Shown here piece by piece: positions 26,101 through 38,001 of a stretch of DNA of 64,000 nt (within the stretch, counting starts at the first letter, position 1; every line of letters starts with the position of its first letter). The stretch lies in contig NZ_CP046907.1 in assembly GCF_014083985.1 (NCBI RefSeq), positions 5,466,501 through 5,530,500 on the forward strand, given 5' to 3'. The translations under genes were made by a program, and so were the position numbers. The DNA is from Streptomyces sp. SCUT-3 (GTDB lineage: Bacteria > Actinomycetota > Actinomycetes > Streptomycetales > Streptomycetaceae). The notes under the pieces are model-generated. The model made no database searches. It had not been told where the DNA came from and saw only the letters and a program-made list of their open reading frames with translations.

Positions 26101-26489
26101 CCGACGGCGGCGGAGAACAGTTCGGCCGCGCGGCCGAACTCGGCCCTCTCCGCGGCGCCGCGGCCCCGGGCGGTCGCCTCCCGGAAGTCGCCGAGGTCGG
26201 TCGCGTGCTCCCCGGGGTCGAACAGGTAACCGCCGTCGGCGGTCACCAGCAGCCCGTCCGGCCGCTCCTCCCGCAGCCGCCGCCGCAACCGGCTCACCAG
26301 GTTGTACACCTGCGCGCGGGCACTGTCCGGCGGGTCCTGCCACAACAGGTCGACGATGCGGTCGTGGGGGAGCAGTCGGCGGGGGTTGAGGACGAACAGG
26401 GCCAGCAGCGACCGCTCGCGCCCGGCCCGCAGATCCAGCCGTTCGCCGTCGCGCCGGATCTCCACCGGGCCCAGAATCCCGAACCGCAT
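23134..26489 (-). pseudogene. AfsR-type SARP/NB-ARC/TPR regulator, four frameshifts
   Basis: Reading from ATG 26489: MRFGILGPVEIRRDGERLDLRAG and the winged helix (SLLALFVLNPRRLLPHDRIVDLLW), then a bacterial activator domain (SALF/GRYEQVLEEV to AYRRLKEDLGVGPG), form a SARP module of about 250 aa. A Pro-rich linker follows, then an NB-ARC ATPase: Walker A GPGGAGKT, Walker B VLVVLDDV, CAVLVTSRRR, GYLPLALRIAG and an MHD-like LHDLVHDF. TPR-like helices complete it. The frame changes near 25560, 24063, 23553 and 23453; each is repaired by one added base, giving about 1,110 aa. The tail is a Gly/Ser/Phe repeat (23162-23285). AfsR-family proteins activate secondary metabolism after ATP and often kinase signalling. 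If the shifts are sequencing errors, the gene is intact. Confidence 0.88.
23162..23285. repeat. degenerate 12-bp-type tandem repeats in the regulator tail
   Basis: Short units based on CTGCCGCCCGCG / AAGCCTTCCGCG follow one another. On the minus strand they encode repeats such as SAEGF-AEGF and GSFT-GSFT-GGS ending in GGSAGGSGS. The stretch is low complexity and probably a flexible, length-variable tail. Confidence 0.6.
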
Positions 26490-26712
26490 CCCATCCGCCC
26501 CTTCCCGGCCCGCGGGCCGGGCACCGCCCGCGGGCGGCGTCCGGCGCCGGCCCGGCCGCACTCCGCCGGGCCCCCGGCATCGCGGGAACACGGTCCCGGG
26601 CCCCGCGGACCGACCGGTGCCGGCGGCAGCGTCGAGCACCCTACTGGCCGTGGGGCCGGCACACGGTGAATCCGCAACATTTCACCGACCGTTGCTCCGG
26701 GGCGCCGCGCCG

Positions 26713-27267
26713 TCAATGCCCCGTGGCGCCGTCGATCCGCTCGCGCAGCAGGTCGGCATGGCCGTTGTGCCGGGCGTACTCGGCGGTCATGTGCACCAGG
26801 ATGCGTCGCAGCGACACCGGCTTCCCGCTCGCGGCGTGCACACCGGTCAGGTCCAGTGAGGGCGCGTCCGCGACGATCCGGCGGGAGCGGTCGCACTCCG
26901 CGCGCCACACCGCGAAGGCCTGCTCGACGTCGCCGTCCAGGGACTCGAAGTCCTGGTCCGGGTCGTCGTCGGAGTAGTACAGCAGGGGCACGTCCTCGCC
27001 GGCGAACTGGATGCGGAACCACCACCGCTCCGCGCCGGCCAGGTGGCGCAGGAGGCCGTGCAGGCTCAGTCCGGACGGCGGGACCCCCTTGTCGGAGAGC
27101 CGTTCCGCCGGGACGCCCGAGCACTTGAGTTCGAACGTGCGGCGCTGCCATTCGAGGAAGGACGTCAGGACCTCGCGCTCGTCACCGACGAGGGGGAGCG
27201 GGTCCCTGTCGCCGGAGTCCCAGGACGGCGCGTAGTTCTCGGCCGGGATCTCTGTTTTCTCCGTCAC
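26713..27267 (-). CDS. DinB family protein (DUF664)
   Basis: 184 aa. Four-helix pattern of the DinB/YfiT superfamily with the metal-binding histidines in the expected places: LLRHLAGAERWWF near residue 75, and RRILVHMTAEYARHNGHADLLRERIDG near the C-terminus (H-x-x-x-E-x-x-x-H-x-x-H). DUF664 members in actinomycetes are thought to be thiol (mycothiol)-dependent transferases or hydrolases; no substrate can be inferred here. ATG 27267 starts a monocistronic-looking gene between the AfsR-type regulator and the divergent secreted protein. Confidence 0.88.
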   Translation of the reverse strand: MTEKTEIPAENYAPSWDSGDRDPLPLVGDEREVLTSFLEWQRRTFELKCSGVPAERLSDKGVPPSGLSLHGLLRHLAGAERWWFRIQFAGEDVPLLYYSDDDPDQDFESLDGDVEQAFAVWRAECDRSRRIVADAPSLDLTGVHAASGKPVSLRRILVHMTAEYARHNGHADLLRERIDGATGH

Positions 27268-27492
27268 GGCCCGAGTGTGTCAGAGGCCGCTGACACGCCG
27301 TCACGGCCCGGTCCCGCGCTGCCACCGTGACCCGCCCGGGCGAGCGGAGGCGTCCCCTGCGGCGGTCGCCTTTGCGGAGGCACTCGTTCCCGGCAACCCT
27401 GCCCGGGGGTCGGGAGTCCCAGTACGAGCAAAGGGGTTGTCCCACCCGGAACACCGGGTCCGGGCCCCGGGAGCGGCGGGAGGACGAGGTCG

Positions 27493-28185
27493 ATGGGAAC
27501 CACGGCGAGAACCACGGCGAGGAGCGCGACAAGGAGCACGGCGGGAAACGCCGCGGCCTGCCTGATCGGCGTCGGGATGCTCGCCGCGAACCTCGCGGCA
27601 GCCCCGGCCGCGTCGGCAGCCCAGGCAGCCCAGGCAGCCCAGGCAGCCCCGGCAGCCCCGGCAGCCCCGGCGGCCCCGGGCACCGGCGCGGCCGACCGGC
27701 TCCGGGCAGGGGACCGCACTCCGGTCAGGACGGCCGAGAAGGGCTACGCCCTGTTCTGCACGGGGCGCTCCGGGGACGTCTCGGTCGTCGTGGACCTCTA
27801 CCAGAACTCGGCTTTCGGTACGCACGCGAGCCTGTCCGTCGAGACCCCGGACGGCGAGTACGGCGGTGGCTACGGCCCGGAGGAGACCGCGGTGTTCGAC
27901 GGGGGCGCGGTCTCGGCCTCCGTCCCGGTCCGGCGCCTGGACGGCAGCGGCGAACCGGCCGGCAGCGCGACCGTCACCGGCACCTACGAGGAGGCGGGCA
28001 GGCCGGAACGGGTGCGCGAGGTGATCGAGGACCCGGCGGGCCGCTTCGTGATCACCCGGGGCACGAACACGCCGCTCGACGCGACGGCCTCCGTCGAGGT
28101 CCTCGGCAGGACCGTTCCCCTGACCTGCCCGACCGCCTTCGCCTTCGACCTCACGGTGCTGCGCGTCAGCACGACGGGAGGCTGA
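27493..28185 (+). CDS. secreted protein with Ala/Pro repeat linker, function unknown
   Basis: 230 aa. The N-terminus is a Sec-type signal (RSATRSTAGNAAACLIGVGMLAANLAAAPAASA, cleavage about residue 42). A 9-bp tandem repeat (27621-27680) then encodes AQA/APA triplets, a linker that probably varies in length. The mature domain (about 75-230) is beta-rich (SVVVDLYQNSAFGTHASLSVETP) with only two cysteines (LFCTG and LTCPT), likely a disulfide. No family is recognised. An imperfect G/C hairpin follows the stop at about 28197-28233. Confidence 0.7.
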   Translation: MGTTARTTARSATRSTAGNAAACLIGVGMLAANLAAAPAASAAQAAQAAQAAPAAPAAPAAPGTGAADRLRAGDRTPVRTAEKGYALFCTGRSGDVSVVVDLYQNSAFGTHASLSVETPDGEYGGGYGPEETAVFDGGAVSASVPVRRLDGSGEPAGSATVTGTYEEAGRPERVREVIEDPAGRFVITRGTNTPLDATASVEVLGRTVPLTCPTAFAFDLTVLRVSTTGG

Positions 28186-28289
28186 CCGGACCCGCGTCCC
28201 GGCCCGGCCCCGCCCGGGGAACCGGGCGGGACCCGGCGGAGGGCCCGGTCGGGGGACGAGGGCTCGCTCGGGAGATGTCGGCCGGGGGT

Positions 28290-28466
28290 TCAGTCGGGGG
28301 GTTCCTTCGGGATGGGGGACTCCTCGGGCTCGGAGTCCCCGGCGGCCGCCTCCTGCTCCTCCTGTTCCTTGCGCGACGTGCGCGGCACCTCGATGTCGGG
28401 GGCCTCGGGGACGTGGGCGGGCAGGGGCGGGTCGGGGGTGACGGGCTGTTCGTCGTGGTCGCTCAT
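28290..28466 (-). CDS. small acidic proline-rich protein (58 aa) coupled to LysR
   Basis: Its ATG (28466-28464) overlaps the LysR stop (28465-28463) as ATGA, which supports translational coupling. The product starts [21 protein letters not shown], contains RTSRKEQEEQEAAAGD and ends PKEPPD. It is acidic, Pro/Glu-rich and probably disordered, with no signal or membrane segment. No family is recognised. It could be a modulator of the LysR protein, but that is only inferred from the overlap. Confidence 0.6.
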   Translation of the reverse strand: MSDHDEQPVTPDPPLPAHVPEAPDIEVPRTSRKEQEEQEAAAGDSEPEESPIPKEPPD

Positions 28467-29488
28467 ACCGGCGCCCTACCCGGGCCCGGCCGATCGACGC
28501 CCCCGGCGTGCCGGGCCCGCAGGAGACGGGCGTCGGGTTCGGGGAGCCAGGTGCCGGCGGGCCTGGCCAGCCAGCGCCCGTCGGCGGTCAGCCGGTCCAC
28601 GGCGGTGTGCAGCGCGTCGAGGCCGGGGTGGCGCAGGCCGCGCCGCCACACCATGGACACCGGGCTGAGGGGGACCGGGTCGGTGATCGGCAGCCGCACG
28701 GTGCCGGGCATGTCGGGGAAGTCGACGGAGGCCAGCACCGGGTTGCCGTACCGCCGCATGACGCGCACGAACTCCTCGACCCCGACGGCCAGGGGCGCGG
28801 GCGGGACGATGCCGATGCCGCGGCCCTCGAACAGAAGCCGTGCGTAGTCGGTCCACTCCGGCGTCTCCGGGTTGCCCGCCCCCGCGTAGACGGTCTCGCC
28901 GGCGAGCTCGTCCAGGGGGACGGCCGTGCGCCCGGCGAGCCGGTGGTCCTCGCGCAGGATCACGGCCAGCGGCTCGTGGCGGACCGGGCGGTGCTCCAGC
29001 TGGGCGAGGAGCGACGGGGCGAGGCCGGCGACCCGGCCGAAGGAGACGTCGAACCGCCCGGCCAGGATCTCCGCGGCGGCCCCGGTCAGTCCGCTGTGGA
29101 AGCGTGCCACCAGGTCGAGTTCGGGTGCGGCCCGGCGGGCCTCGTCCAGGACCCGGCCCGAGGTGAGACCGGGGCCGAGCACGTCGACGATCAGCGGGCG
29201 GTGCGCGGTCGGCCCGCCACGCACCTCCGCCAGGGCCGCGGCCAGTTCGTCGTGGGCCCGCAGCACCCGGCGCGCGTGGGGCAGCAGCCGCTCGCCCGCC
29301 GCGGTCAGCTCGACCCGGCGGGTGGTGCGCAGGAACAGCTCGGCGCCCACCCGCTCCTCCAGACGCCGGACGTCGCGGCTGAGGGCCTGCTGGGCGACGT
29401 ACGTGCGGGCGGCGGCCCGGGTGAAGTGCAGCTCCTCGGCGACGGCGGCGAAGGCCCGCAGCAGGCGCGGCTCGATGTCGTGCGGCAT
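28463..29488 (-). CDS. LysR family transcriptional regulator
   Basis: 341 aa. The N-terminal winged helix is typical: [66 protein letters not shown] (residues 7-72). The effector domain follows ([26 protein letters not shown]). Start ATG 29488 fits the usual distance to the HTH. It is divergent from an MFS gene with an 83-nt gap containing an A/T-rich patch (TTCAACAACACAACTG, 29496-29511) that may hold the binding site. It probably controls the MFS gene and itself. Confidence 0.93.
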   Translation of the reverse strand: MPHDIEPRLLRAFAAVAEELHFTRAAARTYVAQQALSRDVRRLEERVGAELFLRTTRRVELTAAGERLLPHARRVLRAHDELAAALAEVRGGPTAHRPLIVDVLGPGLTSGRVLDEARRAAPELDLVARFHSGLTGAAAEILAGRFDVSFGRVAGLAPSLLAQLEHRPVRHEPLAVILREDHRLAGRTAVPLDELAGETVYAGAGNPETPEWTDYARLLFEGRGIGIVPPAPLAVGVEEFVRVMRRYGNPVLASVDFPDMPGTVRLPITDPVPLSPVSMVWRRGLRHPGLDALHTAVDRLTADGRWLARPAGTWLPEPDARLLRARHAGGVDRPGPGRAPV

Positions 29489-29571
29489 CCGCCGATTCAA
29501 CAACACAACTGCGTCAATCGCCGCCGAACAGGTGTTGGACCGGGGGCGGGGCGGCCGGTGAGGGTGGAGCG

Positions 29572-30780
29572 GTGATCTCCTACCGACGACTGTTCTCCGC
29601 ACCGGGAAGCGCCGCGTTCACCGTCGGCAGCGTGACGGCACGCCTGCCGATGTCGATGGCGGGCGTCTCGGTGGTCCTCATGGTCTCCTCCTCGCACGGG
29701 TCCTACGCACTGGCGGGGGCGGTGTCCGCCACCGGGCTGGCCGCCGTCGTCGTGCTCGCCCCGCGGATCGCCCGCCTGGTCGACCGCCGCGGGCAGGCGC
29801 GGGTGGCTGTGCCCGCAGCCGTCGTCTGCGCGGCCTGGTGGGTCGTCCTGGCGCTGTGCACCCGGTACGGGGCGCCGCCGTGGGCGCTGTTCGCCGCGTA
29901 CGCCGCGGCCGGGTGCGGGCCGAACGCCGGGGGCATGGCGCGGGCCCGGTGGGCGCACCTGTACCGCGACGACGCCGCGGCCCGGCACGCGGCGAACTCC
30001 TTCGAGCAGGTCGCCGACGAGGCGTGCTTCGTGCTCGGACCGGTCCTGGCCGTCTTCCTGGCCACGGCCGTGGCGCCGGAGGCGGCCCTGCTCGTCGCGG
30101 CCGCGCTCCTGGTGGCAGGGACGCTCGTCCTCGCCGGGCAGCGGCGCACCGAGCCCCCGCCCGCACCACGGACCGCCGGGCGCCCCGTCCCGCTGCTGCG
30201 CTCCGCGCGGCTGCGCGCCGTCATGGCCGTCTTCGCCTGCACCGGGCTGGTCTTCGGATCCATGGAGGTCGTCACCATCGCCTGGTCCGACGCCGCGGGC
30301 CACCGGTCCGCCGCCGGTGTCCTGCTCGCCCTGAACGCGGCGGGGTCCGCCGTCGCGGGCCTGGCCTTCGGACTGTTCCGGCCTGCGGGGCGTCCGGTGA
30401 ACCGCTTCGTGGCCGGGGTGGCGGCCATGGCCGTGCTGATGACGCTGCCGCTGCTCGCCGGGGACCCGGTGACGCTGGCGGTGTGCCTGTTCGCGGCGGG
30501 GGCGGGGACGGCGCCGACGATGGTCTCCGGCATGACCCTGGTTCAGGAGCTGGCCCCCGCCGGGCGGTTGAACGAGGCCATGACCTGGGCCGTCACCGGC
30601 ATCCTCGCCGGGATCTCCGGCGGCGCGGCCCTGGGCGGCTGGGCGGTCGGCCACCACGGTGCCGGCCGGGCTACCTGGTCCCGGCCGCGGCCGGGACGGC
30701 CGCCCTGCTGACGGCGCTGTGCACGCTGGTGCTGCCGCGGCGGGGCCCGCGGGCCCCGTCCCGCGCCCGGACCCCGGGCG
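29572..30780 (+). pseudogene. MFS transporter with a late frameshift; 3' end uncertain
   Basis: GTG 29572 behind GGGTGGAG. About 12 hydrophobic segments (for example SMAGVSVVLMVSSSHGSYALAGAV, AVFACTGLVFGSMEVVTIAW, VAAMAVLMTLPLLAG), with LAPRIARLVDRRGQARV matching MFS motif A. The frame breaks after GGWAVGHHGAG. One base added at about 30661-30668 restores GYLVPAAAGTAALLTALCTLVLPRRG, the last helix. Beyond that the open frame continues as Pro/Arg-rich sequence into the antisense DUF2630 gene, so the true stop is unclear and may hide another indel. It is similar to sugar/drug efflux MFS carriers; substrate unknown. Confidence 0.75.
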
Positions 30781-30945
30781 GTGCCCGGACCCCGGGCGGT
30801 GCCGGCGGTCCCCGTCCGGGGGCTGCGGCGGGGGCGGGGTTCATGCCCCCGGTGGCCGTGCTGCCGTTCCCGCCCGCCCCGGGCGAGCGGGTGGGCACCG
30901 CCCAGTGGTCCCTCCCGGAGGGGAGGGGCCGCGCCCGGGCGCGCA

Positions 30946-31188
30946 CTACTGCTCGTAGGACTCGACCTCCTCGACCGGCCGCGGGTGCACCTCCGCGGGT
31001 TCGCCGACGACCCCGGCGCGGGCGCGGCGCCTGCGCAGCAGGTCCCAGCACTGGTCGAGCTGTTCCTCCAGGTGCTGCAGCCGGGCCCGCTCCTCCTGGT
31101 CGAGTCCCTTGCCGGGGGCGCGGGCGCGCAGGGCCCGCTCCTGTTCGAGGAGGGCGTCGATGCGCCCGATGATGTCGTCCTCGGCCAT
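30946..31188 (-). CDS. DUF2630 family small protein
   Basis: 80 aa from ATG 31188. The protein is almost all helix: MAEDDIIGRIDALLEQERALRA, then GLDQEERARLQHLEEQLDQCWDLLRRRRA, probably a coiled-coil hairpin as in other DUF2630 members. The tail is acidic (VEEVESYEQ). The open frame upstream of the ATG is not family-like. The family is common in actinobacteria, with no known function. Confidence 0.85.
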   Translation of the reverse strand: MAEDDIIGRIDALLEQERALRARAPGKGLDQEERARLQHLEEQLDQCWDLLRRRRARAGVVGEPAEVHPRPVEEVESYEQ

Positions 31189-31261
31189 GTCCACTCCGCG
31201 GCTTTTCCGACGGTTCCGCGCCGACAGGACTGTTCGTCCGGTGGTGGGTAGCGTGAATTCC

Positions 31262-31807
31262 ATGGAACCACCCCTGTACACCGAACGCCTGGTGGTGCGT
31301 GACTGGACCGTCGGCGACGCGGAGGCGGCCCTGGAGATCTACGGCGTGGAGGAGGTCACGCACTGGCTGACCCCGACCGTGGCGCGGGTCGGGGACCTCG
31401 ACACGATGCGGGCGGTGCTGCGGGCCTGGCAGGAGGCGCAGCCCAGCATGGTGCCCCCGGCCGGCAGGTGGGCCGTGGAGCGCAGGAAGGACGGGCAGGT
31501 GGTCGGCGGGCTGGTCATCCGGCTGCTGCCGCCCTACGAGGAGGACCTGGAGATCGGCTGGCAGCTCAGGCCGGACGCCTGGGGCGAGGGCTACGCCACC
31601 GAGGCCGCGTCCGCGCTGATCCGCTGGGCCTTCGCGCAGGGCGTCGACGAGCTGTTCGCGGTCTCGCGCACCAACAACACCCGGGGCGCGGCCACCGCCC
31701 GCAGGATCGGCATGGAGTGGGTCGGGGAGACCACGAAGTACTACGACACGCGGCTCGACGTCTACCGCATCCGCCCCTCCGACCTGCCCCGACCCGGCCT
31801 GGCCTGA
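31262..31807 (+). CDS. GNAT acetyltransferase, RimJ/RimL type
   Basis: 181 aa from ATG 31262. LYTERLVVRDWTVGDAEAALEIYG is the standard opening of RimJ/RimL-like enzymes. EIGWQLRPDAWGEGYATEAASALIRWAF (residues about 98-125) contains the acetyl-CoA loop, and NTRGAATARRIGMEW with the closing FxG-like strand ends the domain. A TAGCGT box lies about 10 nt before the ATG, consistent with leaderless transcription. Likely substrates are protein N-termini or small amines. Confidence 0.88.
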   Translation: MEPPLYTERLVVRDWTVGDAEAALEIYGVEEVTHWLTPTVARVGDLDTMRAVLRAWQEAQPSMVPPAGRWAVERRKDGQVVGGLVIRLLPPYEEDLEIGWQLRPDAWGEGYATEAASALIRWAFAQGVDELFAVSRTNNTRGAATARRIGMEWVGETTKYYDTRLDVYRIRPSDLPRPGLA

Positions 31808-31995
31808 ACCCGCCCGGCCGGCCGCCCTGCCCGGTCCTGCCCCGCCCCGGCTCGCCCCGCCCCGCCCCGGGGATGCGCCCCGGGCCGGTCTGCGACACTG
31901 GGGGCCGGTCACCGGGGAGGGGCGCGGGTGGGGACGGGAACAGTTCCGGCGGACGCACGGCGGGCGGGCCGGGCACGGCAGGCGCGGTGGGCGCG

Positions 31996-32397
31996 GTGAT
32001 CGTCGTCGACGCCTCCGCGCTGGTGCTCGCCCTCGCCGACAAGGGGCCGCGGGGCGAGGCCGCACGCGCCGAACTGGCCCGCGACGCGGACTGGGCGGCG
32101 CCCGAGCACCTCAAGATCGAGGTCATGCAGTCGCTGCGAGGGCTCTACCTCGCGGGCAGCCTCACCGCGGCCGAGGTGGCCGAGACGGCCGCCCGGCTGG
32201 AGAAGGTGCGTGTGCACAAGGTGGCGACGGAGGAACTGCTCACGCGCGTCTGGGAGTTGAAGGACAACCTCACGCCGGACGACGCCGCCTACGTCGCCAC
32301 CGCCGAGCGGTTCGGCGCCGCGCTGGTCACCGCGGACCTGCGCCTGGCGCGGGCCACCGGGCCCCGCTGCCGGGTGATCCCCATCGCCGCCGCCTGA
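31996..32397 (+). CDS. PIN-domain ribonuclease, VapC-like, without a visible antitoxin
   Basis: 133 aa from GTG 31996 (GTG 31987 also possible). Acidic PIN residues are present: Asp in VIVVDASALV, Glu in LKIEVMQSLR, Asp in LTPDDAAYVATAERF and Asp in VTADLRLAR. These bind Mg2+/Mn2+ for RNA cleavage. A VapB antitoxin gene would normally sit directly upstream. The 188 nt between the GNAT stop and this start encode nothing VapB-like, so this may be an orphan toxin or a housekeeping PIN nuclease. Confidence 0.85.
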   Translation: MIVVDASALVLALADKGPRGEAARAELARDADWAAPEHLKIEVMQSLRGLYLAGSLTAAEVAETAARLEKVRVHKVATEELLTRVWELKDNLTPDDAAYVATAERFGAALVTADLRLARATGPRCRVIPIAAA

Positions 32398-32502
32398 GAC
32401 GGCCCTCCGGGGCACGCGGGGGCCGGGGATCCAAGGGGAGTCACCCCTTCCGGTCGGGGTATGCGCACCGAAGTTTGGTGGATTGCGACCTCGGGAGCAG
32501 CG

Positions 32503-36311
<3,809 letters not shown>

Positions 36312-36341
36312 GCGCCCGCCGGAACGCCGGAACGCGGGAAT

Positions 36342-36389
36342 CCCGGAACGCGGGGAGCGCCCGTTGCCGGGTGCTCCCCGCGTTCCGGG
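36342..36389. terminator. long perfect hairpin between convergent genes
   Basis: Arms of 17 bp (36342-36358 and 36373-36389) are exact reverse complements around a 14-nt loop. The GH13 gene ends 30 nt to the left and the TauE-type gene 28 nt to the right, both pointing inward. A bidirectional terminator is the natural reading. Confidence 0.85.
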
Positions 36390-36416
36390 GTTGCGTGGTC
36401 CTGCCCTCCGGCCGCC

Positions 36417-37310
36417 TCAGCGGGTGAGCTGGGAGGCGCGGGTGTCCTCGGCGGCGGACCGGTCGCCCGCCCGGCGGCGCCGGAGCAGCGCGACGACGCC
36501 TGCGACGGCCGCCAGGGCCGCGACGGCCCAGGTGACGGGGCTGCCGAGCACCGTGTCCCGCACCTGCGCCGGGACCTGCTGGCCGAGGACGAAGACGCCC
36601 ATGACGATCACGAACCAGCCGAAGCCCTTGCGCAGCACTTCCTGCGGGATGCGGCCCGCGACGCGCCCGCCGAGCAGGCTGCCCACGACGGCGGCACCGG
36701 TGACGATCAGCGCCAGTTCCCAGTCGATCTGCACGCTGGACAGGTAGCCGGCCAGGCCCGCGAACGACTTCATCGCGATGACGAGCAGCGAGGTGCCGAC
36801 GGCCACGGTCATCGGCAGGCCGCCCAGCAGGGCGAGGGCCGGCACGACGAGGAAGCCGCCGCCGGCGCCCACCAGGCCGGTGACCAGGCCCACCACGACG
36901 CCGTCGAGGACCACGCGGCCCACCGGCAGTTCGGTGTGGACGTTCTTGGGCCCCTCCTTGCGGCCGCGGATCATCGCGACCGCGGTGGCCACCATCATCA
37001 GGCCGAAGGCGACGAGCAGCACGGTGCCGGGGACGAACTCGGCCAGGCGGCCGCCGATGTAGGCGCCGGCCATGCCGGCGGCGCCGAAGATCAGCCCGGT
37101 GCGCCAGCGGACGCGTCCGGCGCGGGCGTGCGAGACCACGCCGGCCAGGCTGGTGACGCCCACCACGAACAGGGAGGTCGCGATGGCCTGCTTGGCCTCG
37201 ACGCCGGCCAGGTAGACCAGGATCGGGACGGTCAGGATGGAGCCGCCGCCGCCCAGGATGCCCAGGCTGATGCCGATGAGCAGTGAGGCGGCGACGATGA
37301 CCGCGATCAC
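36417..37310 (-). CDS. TauE/SafE (TSUP) family sulfite/sulfur-compound permease
   Basis: 297 aa from GTG 37310, which overlaps the stop of the rhodanese gene (GTGA). Eight hydrophobic helices in two homologous halves show the family's glycine-rich repeats: GISLGILGGGGSILTVPILVYLAGV in the first half and GLVTGLVGAGGGFLVVPALALLGGLPM in the second. The family moves sulfite, thiosulfate or organosulfonates. Coupled to persulfide-handling enzymes, it most likely exports sulfite or thiosulfate made from persulfide. It is the last gene of the operon, ending at a strong hairpin. Confidence 0.92.
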   Translation of the reverse strand: MIAVIVAASLLIGISLGILGGGGSILTVPILVYLAGVEAKQAIATSLFVVGVTSLAGVVSHARAGRVRWRTGLIFGAAGMAGAYIGGRLAEFVPGTVLLVAFGLMMVATAVAMIRGRKEGPKNVHTELPVGRVVLDGVVVGLVTGLVGAGGGFLVVPALALLGGLPMTVAVGTSLLVIAMKSFAGLAGYLSSVQIDWELALIVTGAAVVGSLLGGRVAGRIPQEVLRKGFGWFVIVMGVFVLGQQVPAQVRDTVLGSPVTWAVAALAAVAGVVALLRRRRAGDRSAAEDTRASQLTR

Positions 37311-37897
37311 GAGCGGCCCTTCAGGGACGCCACGACGTCCTGGATGCTGGTGCGCGGACCGCGGTTGTAGGGGAGCTTGGAGAGCATCATGCCCATGCCG
37401 CAGGTGTTGGTGATCGCGGCGAAGACCAGGCCGCCGCCGACGAAGGTGCCGACCAGGTGCAGGCCGGGCACGAAGATGCCGGCGATGCCGGTGGCCAGGA
37501 CGATCGAGCCGGCGACCAGGCGGACCTGGCGCTCCAGGTCCCAGTGGGGCTCGCCGTACTCCAGGGACTGGCCGGCCGAGTCCCAGGCGGTGATGCCGCC
37601 CTCGAGGACCCGCAGGTTGGGCAGGCCCGCCCCGGCCAGGGCCTCCTCGGCGAGGGCCGCGCGGCCGCCGGAGCGGCAGATCAGCACGACCTCCTCGTCG
37701 AGGTGGTTGGCCAGCTCGGCGCGGTGCTCGCGCAGCAGGTTCAGGGGCACGTTGTAGGAGCCGGCGATGTGGGAGGTCTTGAACTCGGCCGGGGTGCGGA
37801 CGTCGATCAGCCGCGGGCCCCTGCCGTCCGCGAGGAGGCGGCCCAGCTCGGACGGGGTCAGGCGGGTGGGGGAGGCGGAACGGGTGTCGGTGCTCAC
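37307..37897 (-). CDS. rhodanese with C-terminal membrane anchor (DUF2892, YgaP-like)
   Basis: 196 aa from GTG 37897. The rhodanese domain (residues 15-110) has RLIDVRTPAEFKTSHIAGSYNVPL and the active-site loop LICRSGGRA with the sulfur-carrying Cys. The C-terminal part holds two membrane helices (VAGSIVLATGIAGIFV; LVGTFVGGGLVFAAITNTCGMGMML), the DUF2892 module found in YgaP. It passes sulfane sulfur between donors such as glutathione/mycothiol persulfide and acceptors at the membrane, beside the TauE exporter to which it is translationally coupled. Confidence 0.93.
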   Translation of the reverse strand: MSTDTRSASPTRLTPSELGRLLADGRGPRLIDVRTPAEFKTSHIAGSYNVPLNLLREHRAELANHLDEEVVLICRSGGRAALAEEALAGAGLPNLRVLEGGITAWDSAGQSLEYGEPHWDLERQVRLVAGSIVLATGIAGIFVPGLHLVGTFVGGGLVFAAITNTCGMGMMLSKLPYNRGPRTSIQDVVASLKGRS

Positions 37898-38001
37898 GGG
37901 GTGCTCCTCGGGCGGGTGCGGGGACCGCCTGCGGGCGGTACCGGGTTCGTCTGGGGTCTGGAGGGGGCGGGGCGGCCGGGTGCCCGGCCGCCCCGGGGGC
38001 G

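Noticed and set aside
31808-31995. Possible VapB antitoxin upstream of the PIN gene
   Set aside because: Frames there give only Gly/Arg/Pro-rich sequence without an AbrB- or RHH-type pattern.
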